Source: Periconia sp. R9002 (Eukaryota > Ascomycota > Dothideomycetes > Pleosporales > Periconiaceae). Taken from it: DNA of 64,000 nucleotides. The stretch lies in assembly GCA_023627715.1 (NCBI GenBank), contig JAMAHW010000072.1, positions 124,001 to 188,000 on the forward strand, in the 5' to 3' direction. Position numbers and translations under genes: made by a program. Under the pieces are notes generated by a model. It worked only from the letters and a program-made list of their open reading frames with translations, did no database searches and was not told the DNA's origin. This document shows, in pieces, positions 1-11,684 of this stretch; position 1 is the stretch's first letter, and every line of letters begins with the position of its first letter.

Positions 1-960
1 CAGACACCCACTAGCGTCTGCCGATACTTCTCTAGGGATACCCATATCGCCACCCCAGGACCATTGGCCATCCAACTTATCTGCTATCCAACCAAAAAAA
101 ATTCGCTTGGTCGGGTCTCCGGACTTCGGGCAAGATTTCGCAGCATACCATCTCCGTCCATCCAAACGACCTCCTGAACCGCCTCGGGGCATTCGAAATG
201 GTCCTCTTGGGTTGTCTGCTATTCTATATACGGTACCCGCATCCGGCGCGTGGAATCTGGAGTATACTAGATACCATTTTCCATTTGGCAAAGAGAAAAT
301 CTCCGGACACTCGGGGCAAAACATATCGTTGGGCGCATATAAGGGCTCTGGCTCTACTTTCCAATCTTCTAGGTCAGAAGATGTCAAGAGTGCTAAACAG
401 CCGCGTGTCCAGAAAGGCCCAGATCGGAGTCTGGTTGCGACGAGCATCCAGTAGCGACCCTCGGGTTCCATCCATGACACATGAGCGTCGCGAAAATCAA
501 TATCCTCGAATTTTGACATATCGCCAGATATGGAGATGACCTTTGGTGTCTTTTTAAAAGCAGTACCACGCTTATCATTTGACCGTGCGTGGAGAATGAC
601 TTGCTTTCCTTCCTGGGAAAGGTTGTAACCCGTGTAGAAGAGATGCATGTTGCCGTCGGGCCCAATGACGGCCGAACCAGTCCACGCCCCATCCGCATCT
701 GGACTTTCTGGTGATTTGCCGGGGTAGAGGGCCTCGATGTCGTCGCGTGTCCACTGTACTAGATCGCGTGATCGCATTCGAGACCATGTTGAACGCAGTC
801 GCGGTGGGTGTCGAACTGTATTTGGGGGCGTGCTTAGATGGAATATCTGGTATTCATCGTCTACCAAGATCGGGATTGCGTCGGCGGCTGCCTGGGAATC
901 AGATGGCCTGCTGTAACCTGACGAGCGGGAAGGAACTGCGGGCGGCATTACGGAAGGCAT
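1..960 (-). CDS. GH32-like glycoside hydrolase (beta-fructosidase superfamily), 3' end cut by window
   Basis: An uninterrupted reading frame runs from ATG at 960 off the left edge (about 320 residues, C-terminus missing). It follows the five-bladed GH32 pattern: EYQIFHL near residue 37, WSRMRSRDLVQW (59-70), ADGAWTGSAVIG (89-100), FYTGYN (108-113), an RD pair at 157-158, ECPE at 217-220, then GWIAD and a GIPREV end motif. The E of ECPE is the expected acid/base and the RD aspartate the transition-state stabiliser. The classic WMNDPNG nucleophile motif is absent; an Asp near residue 27 (ADAIP) sits in its place, as in a subgroup of fungal and bacterial GH32-like proteins. Likely substrates are sucrose or fructans, but that is inference. 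No signal peptide is visible with this start, so an upstream exon cannot be excluded. It is divergent from the sugar transporter at 1396. Confidence 0.82.
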   Translation of the reverse strand, partial: MPSVMPPAVPSRSSGYSRPSDSQAAADAIPILVDDEYQIFHLSTPPNTVRHPPRLRSTWSRMRSRDLVQWTRDDIEALYPGKSPESPDADGAWTGSAVIGPDGNMHLFYTGYNLSQEGKQVILHARSNDKRGTAFKKTPKVISISGDMSKFEDIDFRDAHVSWMEPEGRYWMLVATRLRSGPFWTRGCLALLTSSDLEDWKVEPEPLYAPNDMFCPECPEIFSLPNGKWYLVYSRFHAPDAGTVYRIADNPRGPFRMPRGGSGGRLDGRRWYAAKSCPKSGDPTKRIFFGWIADKLDGQWSWGGDMGIPREVSADASGCL

Positions 961-1395
961 TGTATAGAACTGTATGATCGATGAGTAAATTGAACTGGAG
1001 GTAGCAGATCTTCAACTTTACTTGTACCCAGATGCGCCGTGACTAGTCTAAGAACTTTTGAGCTTGACTGGCCAGCCACTCTTCATCAGGACGCTGTAGT
1101 CGTCGGGCGACGTCGGCCGGCCCGACGATTGACGGCCCGAAAGTGAGCGGCCCGCGATGGAGCGGCGGTCGGGCCGTAAGTGACTATGAGGTGTGCCATG
1201 CTGAATGCAGATAGCTTGCCATGTTAACCCCATGGGGCTCCACTATTTTGCCCCAAACTCACGACTCCGCAATTTCACGCACGTGGAGATTTAAAGAAAT
1301 ATATAAGTAGAGACGCATGCATGCAATCCGCTACCATACAGTCGGTACAACTGTCTTGAGACAACTCTGATCGTCATATCAATTCCACCGCGACA
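961..1395. promoter_or_regulatory. Divergent promoter between GH32-like gene and sugar transporter
   Basis: A 435 bp intergenic region is shared by two divergent genes. It contains CGGCCCG at 1118-1124, 1133-1139 and 1148-1154 (exactly 15 bp apart) and an inverted copy CGGGCCG at 1170-1176. CGG half-sites of this kind are typical targets of Zn2Cys6 regulators; the factor is unknown. A TATA box (ATATAAG) lies at 1301-1307, about 90 bp before the transporter ATG. Confidence 0.55.
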
Positions 1396-3129
1396 ATGGG
1401 TAGACTTCAATACCCCTACATCTGGTTATTTTGCGCTTTCGCCGCTCTGGGTGCTTTCCAGTATGGCTATGACGGTAGGCCCGCACCACATTCTACGATG
1501 AAAATAAGTAAACATCTGATCTCATCTAACTGGAATCTAGGCGTCTACTTTTCGGGCATCCAGGCCATGTCGACATTTGTTCGAGACTTTGGCACGCGCC
1601 AATCCGACGGCACATATGCAATATCCCCCTCGGAACTCTCCATTATGAGCTCCATGATCAATGTGGGGGAACTAGTCGGTTCACTCGGTGCAGCACCTCT
1701 GAACGACCTCTTCGGGCGCAAAGGTGCATTTTTCCTCGGTGCGGTTGCCGCCATTGTCGGTACCGTACTCCAAGTCATTACGGATCATGAACAAGGCTTG
1801 ATCACGGGAGGTCGCGTGGTTCTCGGGCTAGGTGTCGGCATATACTCTTCCACGAGTCCGCTATACATAGGCGTAGGTTTCACCCCGATTGCCCCCTTGT
1901 CGGATACTGAGCACACTATAGGAAATTGCACCGACCGAGATTCGCGGGCCTTTGTTAGGCTGCTGGCAACTGGTTATATCCCTTGCCCAGATCGTTGCAG
2001 CCGTCATCAATCGCGGTACAGAGTCCATCACATCAACTGCCGTAAGTTGAGTTATTCCAGAAATATCCCATGCATCCCCTCTAAAGTAAGCAGGCCTACC
2101 GCGTACCAACAGCTGCCCAGTTACTCTTCCCACTCCTCGGGTTGGCTTTTCTATACTGGGTTCCAGAAAGCCCGCGTTGGCTCATGCGCCGTTCCAAAGA
2201 ACGTCGCTGTGATTTGGCACTGCGCGTACTACACAAGGATGACAAGCTTTACGATCCCGCGCCCGACATGAGCGCGATCCAAAACAGCCTGGCGGTGGAA
2301 GCTGAGCAGTCTGCTCAATCGAAGTGGTCGGACCTCATCAAGGACCCAATCGAACGACGAAAAGTCATTTACAGTGCCGGCGCATTGATTGCTCAGCAGA
2401 TCAACGGCATCCAGTGGTTCTACTATTTCGGCACTGTCTTCAGCCAGGCAATCGGGATCGATGAACCTTTCCTCATGAACATCATCGTATTCACTATTCA
2501 AGTTGTCGTGGTATTTGTTGCTGTTCTGTTTTCCAATCGAATTCCAAGACGGCCTTTGCTCCTAACTTCAACCTTGATCATGATGGCGAGTATTTTCATC
2601 GTTGGATGTCTTGGTATTCCCAGCGGTCCGATCAGCTCCACCAGCGGTAAAGTCATCATCAGCTTCGTCATTATCGAAATCACGGCATTTAACTTTGCCT
2701 GGGGACCACTTGGATGGACTATCGTAGGTTTTTCTAACATTTGTCACACACTCAATCACAACTGACAGGTTGCTATAACAGGCTTCCGAAATGGCGGTTG
2801 GTCGCAACCGCAACAAAATCTACGCTATCGCTGTAGCCTGCTTCTGGATCACCGTGTGGGCCACCGTCTTCACCCTCCCCTATCTCTACTACGAAGCGAA
2901 TCTCGGTCCAAAAACGGGTTTCGTGTATACCGGACTATGCCTTGTCACACTTTCATATGTCTGGTTTTGCGTCGGAGAAGTCACAGGTAGGACAATGGAA
3001 GAGATCGAAGGGTTCTTCAGGGATGGCGTGCCGGCTAGGCAGTGGAGCAAGCAACCGAGGCTCGTCATTCCTGAAACGGCAAGTGTGGATGTGATTGAGA
3101 AGTCGAAAGTGGAAGAGTCGAAAGTGTAA
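1396..3129 (+). CDS. MFS sugar transporter (sugar porter family), five exons
   Basis: Exons 1396-1474, 1541-1872, 1922-2041, 2094-2723 and 2782-3129 join in frame to 502 residues. Sugar-porter signatures are present: FQYGYDG followed by VYFSGIQAM in helix 1, DLFGRKGAFF in the helix 2-3 loop, PESPRWLM before the central loop, QQINGIQWFYYFG in helix 7, and GPLGWTIASEMAVGRNRNK near the end. Twelve membrane helices are expected. It probably imports a mono- or disaccharide by proton symport at the plasma membrane. Divergence from a GH32-like enzyme suggests a sucrose or fructan-derived substrate, which is inference. The C-terminus (SKVEESKV) lies in a 15 bp repeat that continues past the stop codon. 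Confidence 0.9.
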
Positions 3130-3149
3130 GAGTCGAAAGTGTAAGAGTC
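3101..3149 (+). repeat. 15 bp tandem repeat across the transporter stop codon
   Basis: Units of AGTCGAAAGTGKAAG start at 3101, 3116 and 3131, with a partial fourth at 3146. The first unit reads GAA where the next two read TAA, so one base decides where the protein ends. Confidence 0.8.
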
Positions 3150-3788
3150 AAATATAAAAGCTGTGATTCAACATAATACTCAGGTCAAGATTCCATATTA
3201 TGCATTTCCGCGTAGGCCAATAGCCATAACGATACATCAATTTCCAAATACCAACTCATCAACTTCCTTGTCCATATGTCCAATGTTAAGAGACAGAGTG
3301 ACCTACTAGCCGGATATTACGTCAGCATCTTATCACGTGCGCAAACAGCTGCCTGTGTATCCGTCCGGGCCAAGGACGTCATCGTGTATCTCTCTACTTG
3401 CGTTGAGACTAAGTGTAAAAATACTCTGCGATAATTCTTAGATTTCGTGTCCAATGTCAATCTTTTTCAATTTCATAACATCTTGCTTGTGAAGCTCAGG
3501 GCTTTTGGTATACATAAATGTAATTTAGTAAAGTGTTTCTGTGTTAAAAGACTGGGATGCATACCTAATTACCTGATACTCCTCACTCAGTTCGACTTAA
3601 GTGATAACGAATAGGTTCATATCCTTACCACGCACAGAGATTGATTGAAAAGCAAGGAGGGTGTATCGAGACATTCGCCGAGGATTATAATTGGCTTATA
3701 AACGAGAATATACAGTAAAATAAGCAATATAACCGCAGATACGAGCTCAAGCCAAACATCCATCACCCGTTTCACACTCTCAAACCCC
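3150..3788. other. Convergent intergenic region
   Basis: About 640 bp of AT-rich sequence between the transporter and the peptide transporter, which converge here. A CACGTG E-box lies near 3336. I recognise no gene; a 65-codon frame on the minus strand at 3617-3814 overlaps the downstream gene end and shows no family features. Confidence 0.5.
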
Positions 3789-5622
3789 CTAAGCCTTCTT
3801 TTCAGCATCAGCAACTACGCTCAATTGTCGTGCTGGTTCGATCGCGTTGTCCTCATACACAAGGAACTCGTCATCGTTCAAGTCATGATGTCTCCACCAG
3901 AAAATCACAGTCTGGACAGCAAGCGCGATTGCAGGCGCGGCCCATACCCACTGCAGAATTCAGTAAGCAATCGAGCCTCAGAGGAAGCAAAGTTGGGGAG
4001 GAACTTACAATCAGATGCGGATCAATAATCGCTGGGATCAAAATCTCGCTAAAAGCAACGCTCAATGCTGTATTGAACAGGAAGAGCGAAACCACGATAC
4101 TCTTCATACCTGGCGGTGCGCGAGCATACGCTAGTTCGTAACCTGTAACATTGACAAAAATTTCCGAGATGGCGCCCAGACTGACGTTTGGAAGCTGCCA
4201 CCAGATACTGATCGGACTAACATCATCACACGTGGAAGCTGCGTAGCCGCATGGTGAGGTTTCGTACACGCGGTATTGAATGACAGCGCCGATTATGCCA
4301 GATATCATTGCCAAGATGAAACCAGTGGTGATGCGACTGATGCGACCAAACTTGATGTTGTAACGGCGAAGGAGAGGATAAAGCCCGTGAGCAATGATTG
4401 GTGTGAAAGCCAGAATGGTAAGAGGGTTGAGTTTGGCCAAAAGGTCGTTGGGGGCTCCATCGCTGGTCATAGCCGCGCCTTGGTTGGAGCTTACAGCGCC
4501 GATACCCCCATCATTCATGTACCAAATCGGCATATAAAGAAAAATTTGGCAGGCGACAAGCGTACGATATACATCGGTGACATCTTTTTCGGTCCATGAG
4601 ACAGTAATGCCCTTCTCGGATAATGTAGATGGTCTTGCAGCGCTCCAGTAGTCTTTACCCCATAGCCTGTACTTGTTATGTTTGACTGCCGTGCCTATGA
4701 TTTTGAAGAATTTCGGAAGATCTGATCCAGATGGTGGTAACTTGACTAGTCTCTTGTTCAAGAAGACTAACAAGATAGGAAGAGCAAAGTAGACCCCTCC
4801 TGGCAACAAAAAGGCGGCCCAGAATCCGGCGTATTTCTCGACGTAGACACAAGCGATAGAGAAAAATGCTCCAACATTGATGAAAGCGTAAAAGTAGAGG
4901 CACATCCGCTGAATGGTGGTCTCGGGATCGACGATGACTCGTTCTCCGCTTGGCAACGTTTTGACATACGGCCTTTGGTGTTGGTATTGATCCAGAAGTA
5001 TTGGTGACACATTGGGCTTGAAGATGCCCGCGCCGATGGCTAGCAAGACAAAACTCACCATGAACGGTGCAAGACCCTTTCCAGCTTTCAACAGTGACGG
5101 AGCAGCACCACCTATCATGATGATATGGGCGACGCCGCCAATGAGGACACCCCAGATGATAGCCTTGAATCGCCCAGTCTTGGCATCGGCAAGCCATCCA
5201 CCAAAGATCGGTATGGTGTATGAGAGAAAGGTGAAAAGCAGTCCCATGGCGGATGCGAACTGAAGGCCTTGGTTGCTTTGAGTTGTCAGCTGTCCGCTTT
5301 GATTCACTGCGCATGAGTGTGCAACTTACAGAGCACCAGCGTGTCCATTGGGTTTATTTTTCGGGACAGCACCAGTCCCATTTCCCCCTGCGGGGAGAGG
5401 AAACTGCATGTAGTTGTTGAAAACACCTTTGACGCCATAGTATGAGGCGCGTTCAGCGACCTCGACAAAACAGATGAGATAGGCAACGGATGGGACGCGA
5501 CCGGAAATCTTTCTGAGCGTGGTCCCTTCCTCTTCGGTGGGTGCTACGTATTCCTCTAGCGGTGCGTCAGAACCCGTTTCAACATCACGCTTCTCGTCGC
5601 CTGTGCGGGGAAGCTCCGACAT
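3789..5622 (-). CDS. Proton-dependent oligopeptide transporter (POT/PTR2 family), three exons
   Basis: Exons 5622-5330, 5275-4009 and 3950-3789 join to 573 residues. PTR2 hallmarks are visible: ERASYYGVKGVFNNYMQFPL near residue 60, GIFKPNVSPILLDQ, the YFYAFINVGAFFSIACVYV segment, and a late NVTGYELAYARAPPGMKS block. The family imports di- and tripeptides with protons across the plasma membrane. The first intron (54 nt) was placed so that GAL joins NQGLQFASAM, which restores the family pattern; a nearer acceptor would shift the frame. The last 54-residue exon follows a 58 nt intron and ends in a charged tail (ENDNAIEP-like, then EKKA). No defect is seen. Confidence 0.92.
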
Positions 5623-7847
5623 GGTTGTTTTCCCAAGTTAGATCAGTCCTAGTTGGGTAGTTTGGAAGCAGCCTACGTTTTCACACAAGGGTTGGCAGAA
5701 CAATTTGACAGAATAAACGCAGCTTGGCAAGGTTTGGCAATGCTTGCGGTCTTGAAGTAGGGATGCCTGCAGTTATATACAGCTCGACATTCCGCTGTTG
5801 ACTTGCATGATTTGTGCGATTGATCACTCCACATGAGAACCACCCTGTCGATTTCGACCTGCCGTAATAGGGCCTGCATGCATGGTTTATCTTGATAATG
5901 TCGACAGTGCAATGCGGATCTTCGTGATAAAAGCAATTAGGGGGGTGTGTCGGCTGTGTTATGATTGGTCAATTGGGCAATCTTGCCCCGTTATCGCGAC
6001 ATGCCTACGCGAAATCGCAAGGCCCAATGTAAGTTGCGTGCTCTTCCATCGTTTCTATGCACAAAATAATTTTCGGTTGACCCTGTCGGCAGACGCTCCG
6101 CTCCAATGGATTTTAGCAGCAAAATATGAAAATTCAGGTCACCAGCGGGTATCGACACAAAGTGTACGTAGCACTTAAGGGTGAGGCAGGAGACTAAGAG
6201 CTGGATTGGTTGACGATCTACCTACGGGGGCAGTAGGCCCACTTATATAGCCTACTGTCCTGCTGTCTATTCCAATGCAAAAACGCAAGTAGTGAAACAC
6301 ACTATCACGTGACAGGACTATATTCAGATGTCCAACAAAGGCTCTGACTGTAGTCGCGCTCTAAAATCAAACATCGAAACCGAGATGCAGTTTTCTGGAA
6401 TCCAAAAGACGCCTGGAAAAGGGGCCACGATGGACTTGGACTGAATCTCGGGCTTGAATGGTTGCCAATAATGGATACCTAAGTCTTTGTACTACAGCGG
6501 TGTTGTGGGGCTTCGGAGCCACAATTGCGTGCGATGAAATTTTGTCAGCCATGTCCGTGGCGCATCAATACAAGCACTGACTGCGCAAATTTACGCACTT
6601 GCGATTTCTTCAACGGTGTTGCGGAATTGAAGCATGACGATAGAGATTCTTTCCTTGCGCCATATCCTTGCCAGTATGGAATAAAGAAGAATAGGATGCA
6701 CTCTCTCTATCAATGTAGGAAAAGTTCAAAAAAAACGACTTGGACTGAGAACTCCAGAGGGCCTTCACGACAATTAAGTCTCCAGTATAACGAAGATTCC
6801 AAGGATTGGACCAAACCAGTTCAATACTTAAAGCGCCATAAGAATGAATCAAGGCTATGAAAACAAAACAACTATATCAAAAGTATCAGCAAAAGAAGCA
6901 TCTTCTGTGGAGTTGTTTGTGGTACCGAGATATTACTGGACGTCATTCAGATTGCAATGCGGTAGCCTTGCCCCCCGCTGCCAAACTCAACATGCGAATC
7001 CTCAGCTTCAACTAGTTTTGAAAAGACGCAAGATATCGAAGTGTCGCAGCGTGCAACATGCTAGGTATTGCCATAGAACACAGAGCAACTCCAGTTGTAA
7101 AACTGGATGGGACTAAACGATTCTACCAGTATCCACTCCGGAAAGCCTAGCTGCGCCACCAACGAATAGACGCAATCTACGTTCAGTTTTGCAAAATTTT
7201 GCCACATGAGGCAAGAATTTTGATTATATGATACAATGGTCCAAATCGCTATTTCGATGTGTTTGCAAGCGGGATTTACTGTATGGCCTGATGACAAGCA
7301 ATAGTTTACGAGTGGTGATATTTATGCCTCGCTTTTGATCGTGAAATGTAGCCTCATTTATGAGAATATATGTAGCATTGGGTATATCGCTGTCATTGTT
7401 GTAGTCACGTAACTCCCAATCTGTGACACAATGTTCAATCTGGGGACTGAGTTAATGTCACTGAAATTATGGATTGTTATATCAGAATCTTGGCCAAAGA
7501 GATTTCACCCTTTTTCGATCTTTTACAACCACCCCGAGCTATCGAGAATAATCATGTTACTATGAAGACTTATTCACATGTGAACTGATCATCACGCGTC
7601 GCAAAACTTTTGCATTGCCGCAATCTGCATGATCGGAGTACGAAAGCCCAAATCTCACGCTTGCGCCTGTTGTGCAGCGATACACAATCATCCCCCACTC
7701 CAGATATCTTATTCCCCGCAACCGGATGAAAATCGCATTGCGATCATTCGTCCACCTTTCCGGCAGCGGCTCGGAGGAACCGAGTACTGCAACCACCTGT
7801 AAGACACACGGACGAAATCGGTACATGAGTATCGCTCGCCGGAGGAC
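5623..7847. other. Gene-poor region with scattered short frames
   Basis: About 2.2 kb upstream of the POT gene. Short frames exist on both strands but none has family features or plausible splicing. A segment at about 6255-6322 resembles 17785-17852 (see repeats). The minus-strand frame at 7560-7826 contains a WGMIVYRCTTG stretch that weakly recalls a fungal protein family (W/Y-G-x-x-x-YR); it is too short and isolated to call. Confidence 0.4.
6255..6322. repeat. Dispersed repeat copy 1 with TCACGTGAC core
   Basis: Shares CCTGCTG, ACGCAA, AGTGAAA and then TCACGTGAC(A/C)GGACTAT with 17785-17852, in the same order and at similar spacing. CACGTG is at 6306-6311. Confidence 0.45.
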
Positions 7848-8281
7848 TATGCTACGTCGTACAGTGGCGTTCTGTTGAAAACGCGAATTTTGGATTCAGG
7901 ATCAATAGTCAGAGAATATCCAGGCTTGCGTACTTCTGGCCTGATCTATGCAGATAACCCACAATCAAACGTCATCAAAAACTTGGCCAGAATAATCCGC
8001 ATCTCATTCTCAGCAAAAGATCGCCCTGGGCAGAAATGCTTTTAGCAGCCGAAGCCAAGATGTTTGCTTCCCACTCTGAGAGAAGACAAGACTGCCCTTT
8101 ACGAATCACAGTACCATCCGATAGTGTCATGGTTTCGACTCTAAACCCTAACGGCGTTCACTTACGTGGGTCGTACATCCCGAAAAGCCACACCTTTTTT
8201 TCATCGGTTATTTGGGCTAGAAGCATAATAATCCAGTCAGTATCTGGGATTATCTCTACGGACTAGTTTGGATTGGAATCA
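7848..8281 (-). pseudogene. Cytochrome P450 remnant (C-terminal part)
   Basis: Conceptual minus-strand translation gives P450 pieces in the correct order but in broken frames. A block ETMTLSDGTVIRKGQSC lies around 8150-8085. Next comes a heme-loop segment reading GFGC, stop (8044-8042), KHFCPGRSFAENEMRIILA. Further on, after a second in-frame TAG (7948-7946), is a tail reading YSLTIDPESKIRVFN that ends at a natural stop at 7848. The order resembles the C-terminus of ent-kaurene-oxidase-like P450s (CPGRFFA-NE-K-ILA). About 70 residues normally lying between the first block and the heme loop are missing and the frame changes there. No N-terminal half was found upstream, so this is a degraded relic. 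Confidence 0.75.
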
Positions 8282-9452
8282 AAGAAGGGTCTCACTATAA
8301 CAGTACAGCGAAGCCGAAATTTCTTGTTGATGCGTTTGCTGCTGGATTCGAGTAGCTGCTGGCGGTTCAAGATTGTCCGCCGTGGTTTAGTATTCACAAA
8401 TATGCGTCTCCGTGTTGCAATCAACAGCCATACCGCTGTACGCATAGTTATTTGTGAATAAATTCTAACTTGGACAAATGATCTTTCCCTTTACCAGTGG
8501 AATTATCTTCTGATTTGGATTTTAAAAGTAGGGGAAGTGGTCTCTCACTCAACGGATTATCAACAGTGGTGATTAATGAACCATTTATCGAAATCTTAAC
8601 TGTGTAAATAGCTACAGGACAGTCCCATGGCTGCGTATATAGCAATTGGATGCTTTTTCTTCATCGCAGACTTCGTCATCAAGGGTACATCTCGTACAAC
8701 CGCACAATGAAGCCACACGGGAGATGTTCACTGTGTATACCTGCATAAATAAAAGTAAGCGAGTAAAGATCACAAATGTACGATTGAGGTAAACAATCTA
8801 CAGTGAAAACAAGGTATCATAGATCGCAGAAAACGCAACCTAATCTGCGAGTCGTACAAATGCTGTGCTTATCGTCTTTGATAGGGTACAAATATCGTCA
8901 CACATTAACTGTGGAGGACAGAAGTCCGCATCCTACTATTTGGGCCGTAAACTCAATCAAGGTAAAGTACGGATATCGGTGGTTCAATGAATAGCAAAAG
9001 GGAAAGTATGTTTATCTGGTGGGTACAAACATGCACAAAATCGTCACATGACGGGTGTAAGATGAAACTCTATTGGCTGCATAAAACCAAGCTCGCAAAT
9101 TTTATCTCACCGCTGGAAACTCCACAAAGCCTAATCAAAACAGGGAAGAAAGTTGAAAGCTGACGTATTCCGTCGCGGTTTGGTGATGGTCATAAATTTC
9201 GAGTTCTTACCATTGGACGGTAAAGGTTAGTCACATGCCTCGCCATCATGTTTCACGCTTCGGTCCACCCCTCCGACTCGATGGCGTATTACGCATTATT
9301 GAATGCAAGAATGAGATCTGTGTGTAACCTAGTGTGAGATATATATTCAGCAAAGGCACCACAAGATGATGTCTCACTTCCTCCTCTCTCCACCTTACAG
9401 CTGCACAGTGAGCATTTGAATTCAATCCCTGCGCGTATATAAGTCGATCAGA
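8282..9452. other. Intergenic region upstream of the intact P450
   Basis: May hold further decayed sequence of the P450 relic, but I could not align any of it. A TATATAAG box lies at 9436-9443, only about 10 bp before the first ATG of the next gene. Confidence 0.4.
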
Positions 9453-11513
9453 ATGGCTAACAAAAGCTTACTTCCCACCGCAATGCAGGGAATTGTGTCC
9501 ACAGATAGCGCGACCTACGATACACTGATACGCTTAGCATCCACACCTTATTGTCACTTCGACGAGGAAGCAACATATCTTCAATCAGTCAATTTTCAAA
9601 GCTTTTCCAAATTTTTATCATTATGCTTCATAATCTACACATTTTCCCTAATTATTCATCGCCTGTACCTGAGTCCGATCGCACATTTCCCAGGCCCATT
9701 TCTTGCCCGAACAACACACTGGTACGAGTTCTATTACAACTATGTTCAAACCGGAATGTATTACAAAAAGATTGCGGAATTTCATGAAAAATATGGTAGG
9801 TCGGTCACACGAACGTATTGTGACCTGAATTGGCGCTGAATGTCTCCTCTCTAGGTCCAGTGGTGCGCGTCACCCCAGACGAAATCCATGTGAGGGACCC
9901 TGCAGCATATCAAACACTGTTCGTTACTGGAGCAGTAAGAAAGACGGAAGCATACCAGCGATTCAGCAGAGGCACTGGATTTGAAGGTCTGCAGCATTCC
10001 ATCGGCAACCATGTCGCAATCCCTGACAATCTCAGACATGACGGCGATCTCGACAGATCACGACGCGCATAGAAGGCTAAGAATGCCTTTAGATAAGCTT
10101 TTTGCGAGGCAGAGCATTCTACGCGTTGAAAAGCGTGTCGCAATGCGAACGGAGAAACTATGCGCTAGATTTGAAAGTTATCGGGAGTCGGGCGAGACCG
10201 TCAACTTAACGAACGCCTTCAGTTCCCTCACTACGGATATCATATCCTCTATAATCTTTGAAGAACCAAGCGATTATCTTTCCGATCCAAACTTCAATGA
10301 AAAGTGGTATGAGACTCTCAAGATGGGTACACTGAGTGTGCCCTTGTTTAAACACATGCCTTGGTTCACAAGGTAAGTGCAGGGTGCACAGGGTCATATC
10401 AATTAGCTCTGTACTAAATGTATTGGAAGTTGGGTTGGACGGCCATTTCTGCGCTACCTGGTCACTAAGGTCACCAGATGGACAATTTGGGACGAGGTCA
10501 GTCACTTGCCCCCGCGTTGCGAATTCTAAAACTGAAATGTCGTAACAGAAAGCGCGGAGAGACATTATGCTCAGTCGCAAACGACCATCCGATGAGGCGA
10601 AGACTCGAGACGAAACTACCATCCTAGACCACCTCGTCCACAGCCCTCTAGTTGAGAAGGAACTAGGGGGAGATGGAGGCTTCGCGCGCCTTGCGCAACT
10701 CATCCAACAGGCTGGTGCGCACAACGTTTCCCACACGCTTAGCACGATTACGATGTACTTGCTTCATGACAAGAGAAAGTTGACCCCCTTGCTTACGGAG
10801 CTTACGACAATCTGGAAGCCTCATGATGCTCAGTCATCGGCACCGTCGTGGACAGAACTGGAGAAGGCTCCGTATCTGAGTGCTTGTATAGCTGAAGGAC
10901 TGAGGTAAGAGCAGAATCCCTAAGTTCAAAATAGCAGCTCCGTATTTCACCAAGACCTCCAGCTAACCAGAACCACAGAATGGCAATCGGAGGTATGAAT
11001 CGAGCTCCCCGCATTTTCCCATACGATGATATGGAGGTTTGTGGCTGGACAATACCGAGAGGGGTAAGCCCTTCTCCCCCTGCCCAGTTGCAAAGATTGC
11101 TGATTTTAGATTCTCAGACGCCGATCTCGATGACAACATACTGGATGCACAATGATCCCGCCGTCTTCCCCAATCCCTCCGTCTACAATCCGAACCGATG
11201 GATCGACGCAGATCCTGAGCACCTTAAAGTTATGCGGACATATTTCGTCCCTTTCGCCAAAGGGAGCAGGAATTGCGTTGGGCAAAAGTGAGTTCCCCTC
11301 TAACTATTAAGCCAAGCGATTGAGGTTATTAATCGATATCGCTATAGTCTAGTGTATATGCAACTTTTCCACACGCTTGCTCGAATGTTCCGGCCTGGTT
11401 CCCCAACGTATCATCTTCATGAAACTACGCTCAGAGATGTTGTAGCAGTTCATGGGCTTTTGTTTCCTTTGCCGCCGTTAGATACAAATGGTGTTAGAGT
11501 TAAGGTGTCTTAG
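9453..11513 (+). CDS. Cytochrome P450 monooxygenase, eight exons
   Basis: Exons 9453-9795, 9855-9986, 10036-10372, 10430-10496, 10549-10904, 10979-11063, 11118-11287 and 11348-11513 join to 551 residues. Visible P450 elements: an N-terminal membrane anchor (FLSLCFIIYTFSLIIHRLY), the proline hinge FPGPF, STDHDAHRRLRMPLDKLF in helix C, the ExxR motif as EGLR across the exon 5/6 border, the NPNRW cluster, and the heme loop FVPFAKGSRNCVGQ. The pattern recalls trichodiene-oxygenase-like (CYP58-type) enzymes, so a role in secondary metabolism or detoxification on the ER is plausible; the substrate is unknown. Exon 4 was placed with a 57 nt intron so that TRWTIWDEKARRDIM reads through. A TATA box so close to the ATG suggests translation may start at the next Met (9483). 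Confidence 0.9.
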
Positions 11514-11684
11514 CATTACACATCGTCGGTCGTTAACAATGACCTTTCTGTCGAAGCGCCCCTTCTGAAGGGCTACGTTAATTGGAAAAATAATTGTTTA
11601 ACAATGTGCTTGATAACCAAAACCTGATCGTAGGTGAATAGTCAAAATCATATAACGAAATCAAAGATATCAGCCACCCAATGA

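Noticed and set aside
7560..7826. Minus-strand frame with WGMIVYRCTTG, recalling a fungal YR motif family
   Set aside because: Too short, no upstream or downstream exons that extend it, and no other family features.
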